Assembly (NCBI GenBank): GCA_017477505.1
Contig: JAFUVQ010000054.1
Location: 1-64,000, forward strand
Direction of reading: 5' to 3'
Length of the DNA stretch: 64,000 bases
Origin: Eubacterium sp.
GTDB lineage: Bacteria > Bacillota > Clostridia > Lachnospirales > Lachnospiraceae
The notes below the pieces were generated by a model. That model had not been told where the DNA came from. It saw only the letters and a list, made by a program, of their open reading frames with translations, and did not search any database. The position numbers were made by a program, and so were the translations under genes. Of this stretch, positions 61,787 through 64,000 are shown piece after piece; the stretch's first letter is position 1; the number at the start of each line of letters is the position of its first letter.

Positions 61787-62515
61787 ATGAAAAAAGAGAT
61801 TGATGGTGAGATATACGAAGTACCCCGCCATGTAGCAGTCATTCTTGACGGTAACGGCCGGTGGGCCAAAAAGCGTTTTATGCCGCGTAATTTCGGGCAT
61901 AAAGCCGGAGCTTCGGCAGTTGAGCAGGCCTGCGAGGATGTATGGAATCTTGGTATAGAGTATTTCACGGTATATGCATTTTCAACTGAAAACTGGAAGA
62001 GATCCGTTGAAGAGGTTACAGGAATCATGAACCTTCTTCGTGATTATCTTGTTGATTCGATAGAGCGTTCCAACAGAAATAATATGAAGGTACATATTAT
62101 CGGCGACAGAACACGTCTGGCGGATGATATCAATGTAGCTATTGATAAGCTGGAAGCGGCAACGAGTCAGAATACCGGTCTTAAGTTTACCATTGCACTT
62201 AATTATGGTGGACGTGATGAGATCAGAAGAGCAACTCAGGATATAGTGAAAGAGGTACAGGAAGGAAAGCTTTCTGTTGATGATATCACCGAGGATGTTA
62301 TCTCTGCTCATCTGGATACCAGAGATCTGCCTGATCCTGATCTTCTTATCAGGACCAGCGGAGAGATAAGAACCTCGAATTTCCTTCCATGGCAGATAGC
62401 ATATTCGGAGTTCTATTTTACGGATGTTTTATGGCCTGATTTTAAAAGAGAAAATTTTATTGATGCCATAAAATATTATAACGGAAGAGACAGAAGATAC
62501 GGCGGAGTGAAGTAA
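61787..62515 (+). CDS. uppS: Isoprenyl (undecaprenyl) diphosphate synthase
   Basis: Cis-prenyltransferase that makes the C55 carrier lipid. 242 residues. HVAVILDGNGRWAKKR (catalytic Asp), YAFSTENWKR, and TSGEIRTSNFLPWQIAYSEFYFTDVLWPDF are conserved. Located in the usual frr-uppS-cdsA-dxr order. Overlaps cdsA by one base. Confidence 0.97.
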   Translation: MKKEIDGEIYEVPRHVAVILDGNGRWAKKRFMPRNFGHKAGASAVEQACEDVWNLGIEYFTVYAFSTENWKRSVEEVTGIMNLLRDYLVDSIERSNRNNMKVHIIGDRTRLADDINVAIDKLEAATSQNTGLKFTIALNYGGRDEIRRATQDIVKEVQEGKLSVDDITEDVISAHLDTRDLPDPDLLIRTSGEIRTSNFLPWQIAYSEFYFTDVLWPDFKRENFIDAIKYYNGRDRRYGGVK

Positions 62516-63315
62516 TGTTCAAAACAAGGCTTATAAGCAGTGTTGTACTTGTTGCAATCGCTGCTGTGGTTCTATATTTAGGGGGATATGTTACGGGCGC
62601 TGTCATGCTCCTACTGTCATTGGTCGGGATATTTGAGCTCCTTCGTGTTTACAGGCTGGAGAAAAGCTTCATGGGACTGGTGGCATATGTGTCGACGATT
62701 GTCTATTATGTGCTTCTCATGTTTAAGGCCAATGCATTGATACTTCCGTTCATGATAGTCTACCTTCTGGTAGTGCTGGCAGCATATGTACTTACATTTC
62801 CAAAATTTAAAGATAAAGATATGCAGATTACATTTCTGTCATTCTTTTATATCAGTGTTATGCTTTCGTATGTTTATCAGCTCAGGGCTCTTGAAAACGG
62901 AATGGTGCTTGTTCTGTTGATAATCATTTGTTCATGGGGAAATGATACGCTTGCCTACCTGGTGGGCGTTTCCATAGGAAAGCATAAAATGTCACCTAAA
63001 CTTTCACCAAAGAAGAGTATTGAAGGACTCCTGGGAGGTATTGTAGGTGCGGGGCTTTTAGGAGGTCTTTTCGGGCTTCTGTTCGGCAGAAGATTTGTGC
63101 CGAATCACTATGTTCTGTGGTTTGTGCTTATAGGTGCGGTAGGAGCTATTCCGGCTGTTATCGGTGACCTTGCGGCATCGGCCATAAAAAGAGATAACAA
63201 AGTAAAGGATTACGGAAAACTTATTCCGGGACACGGTGGTGTCATGGACAGGTTCGACAGTATGATATTTGTCGCACCGATCATATATTATCTTGTAATA
63301 ATGATAACAAAGTAA
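62515..63315 (+). CDS. cdsA: Phosphatidate cytidylyltransferase
   Basis: Makes CDP-diacylglycerol from phosphatidate and CTP. 266 residues, seven to eight membrane helices. The signature is at the C-terminus: KRDNKVKDYGKLIPGHGGVMDRFDS. NDTLAYLVG and SPKKSIEGLLGG precede it. Translationally coupled to uppS. A weak GGCTCAG/CTGGGCC hairpin lies in the gap before dxr. Confidence 0.96.
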   Translation: MFKTRLISSVVLVAIAAVVLYLGGYVTGAVMLLLSLVGIFELLRVYRLEKSFMGLVAYVSTIVYYVLLMFKANALILPFMIVYLLVVLAAYVLTFPKFKDKDMQITFLSFFYISVMLSYVYQLRALENGMVLVLLIIICSWGNDTLAYLVGVSIGKHKMSPKLSPKKSIEGLLGGIVGAGLLGGLFGLLFGRRFVPNHYVLWFVLIGAVGAIPAVIGDLAASAIKRDNKVKDYGKLIPGHGGVMDRFDSMIFVAPIIYYLVIMITK

Positions 63316-63382
63316 GATTATGGCTCAGTCAGAAACGGCTGGGCCGTTATTTACACGATTTGAAACCCTCGGGGAGAATAAC

Positions 63383-64000
63383 ATGAAAAAGATTTCAATT
63401 ATCGGTTCAACGGGTTCTATCGGAACCCAGACACTTGAGGTTGTCAGGAACAATAAAGATATAGAAGTGGCTGCGCTTGCTGCCGGAAGGAAGATTGATA
63501 TTCTTGAGCAGCAGGTAAGAGAGTTCAGACCCCGTATAGTTTCTATCTCCGATGAGAGACTTCTGGCGGATCTTAAGGCAAGGCTTTCGGATATGTCTGA
63601 TTACAGCCCTGAATTCTATTATGGGATGGAAGGACTTAAGGCGGCAGCCACCTGTGAAGAGGCAGACATAGTCGTAACTGCCATAGTCGGAATGATAGGT
63701 GTAGAACCTACTTTAGCCGCTATAGAAGCAGGAAAGGATATTGCACTCGCCAATAAGGAAACACTGGTTACGGCGGGAAGTATAGTTATGAAGAAGGCGG
63801 CTGAAATGGGCATTAAGATCCTTCCTGTTGATAGTGAGCATTCGGCTATATTCCAGTCTCTCCAGGGTAATTCCATGAACCCTGTTAAAAGAATCCTTCT
63901 TACTGCATCCGGTGGACCATTCCGCGGAAAGAAGCGGGAGGAACTTTTGAATGTCACAGTTAAGGAAGCCCTGAATCATCCTAACTGGTCAATGGGACCA
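63383..64000 (+). CDS. dxr: 1-Deoxy-D-xylulose 5-phosphate reductoisomerase (N-terminal part, cut by window end)
   Basis: First committed enzyme of the MEP isoprenoid pathway. ATG 63383 with GGGGAG upstream starts KKISIIGSTGSIGTQTLEVV, the NADPH-binding motif; NKETLVTAG and VDSEHSAIFQSLQG (metal and substrate binding) follow. 206 codons are in the window and the frame is open at the end; the enzyme is normally ~380-400 residues. Expected next gene is rseP, unseen. Confidence 0.96.
   Translation, partial: MKKISIIGSTGSIGTQTLEVVRNNKDIEVAALAAGRKIDILEQQVREFRPRIVSISDERLLADLKARLSDMSDYSPEFYYGMEGLKAAATCEEADIVVTAIVGMIGVEPTLAAIEAGKDIALANKETLVTAGSIVMKKAAEMGIKILPVDSEHSAIFQSLQGNSMNPVKRILLTASGGPFRGKKREELLNVTVKEALNHPNWSMGP

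Overview
The window reads as about 64 kb of chromosome from an anaerobic Firmicute, most likely a Lachnospiraceae/Butyrivibrio-like bacterium. The basis is strong AAGGAGG-type ribosome binding sites, sigma-A promoters (TTGACA-N17-TATAAT), a T-box in front of pheST, a Gram-positive style division cluster with long basic FtsL and DivIB-type FtsQ, and almost complete co-orientation: every intact gene lies on the + strand. The genus is inference; no rRNA or tRNA gene is visible and I see no CRISPR array.

Layout. (A) 1-11 kb is accessory: a zinc-ribbon protein, an orphan membrane sensor-like protein, bioB behind a structured leader, an FMN split-barrel protein, an MBL-fold protein, an RNA 2'-phosphotransferase with an extra C-terminal domain next to a SMI1/KNR4-type protein, a radical SAM/nitroreductase pair, and a degenerate CPBP membrane protein with a Crp-like regulator. 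These cassettes are separated by seven same-orientation copies of a 17-34 bp intergenic repeat (core GTGACAGGCAC), one of which carries an inverted core. A minus-strand remnant of an Rpn-type nuclease sits between two copies. (B) 11-23 kb: ychF-lgt, then a reduced dcw cluster mraZ-rsmH-ftsL-ftsI-murD-ftsW-ftsQ-ftsZ, preceded by phased MraZ boxes. (C) 23-44 kb: housekeeping genes (glycosyltransferase, DivIVA-like coiled coil, thioesterase, metF, purM-purN-purD, clpC, radA, ABC-F, a displaced mraY, 5-formyl-THF cyclo-ligase, DUF2974-type hydrolase, nrdR, IMPACT protein, chemoreceptor, tgt-yajC-lipoprotein). (D) 44-51 kb: exonuclease III, an acyl-CoA ligase/fabF pair behind a palindromic operator, an S41 protease, an intact Rpn-family nuclease with an Xre partner behind direct repeats. 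(E) 51-64 kb: T-box-pheS-pheT, frameshifted queA, membrane GDPD, thiN, SSS transporter, then pyrH-frr-uppS-cdsA-dxr; dxr runs off the window.

Functional links. Envelope synthesis is well represented (lgt, mraY, ftsI, murD, ftsW, uppS, cdsA), as are one-carbon/purine metabolism (metF, purM, purN, purD, 5-formyl-THF cyclo-ligase), queuosine modification (queA, tgt) and isoprenoid supply (dxr, uppS). The points most worth following are the repeat family with its invertible core, the KptA-fusion/SMI1 pair, the Rpn/Xre module with its decayed second copy, the displaced mraY, and the one-base lesion in queA.
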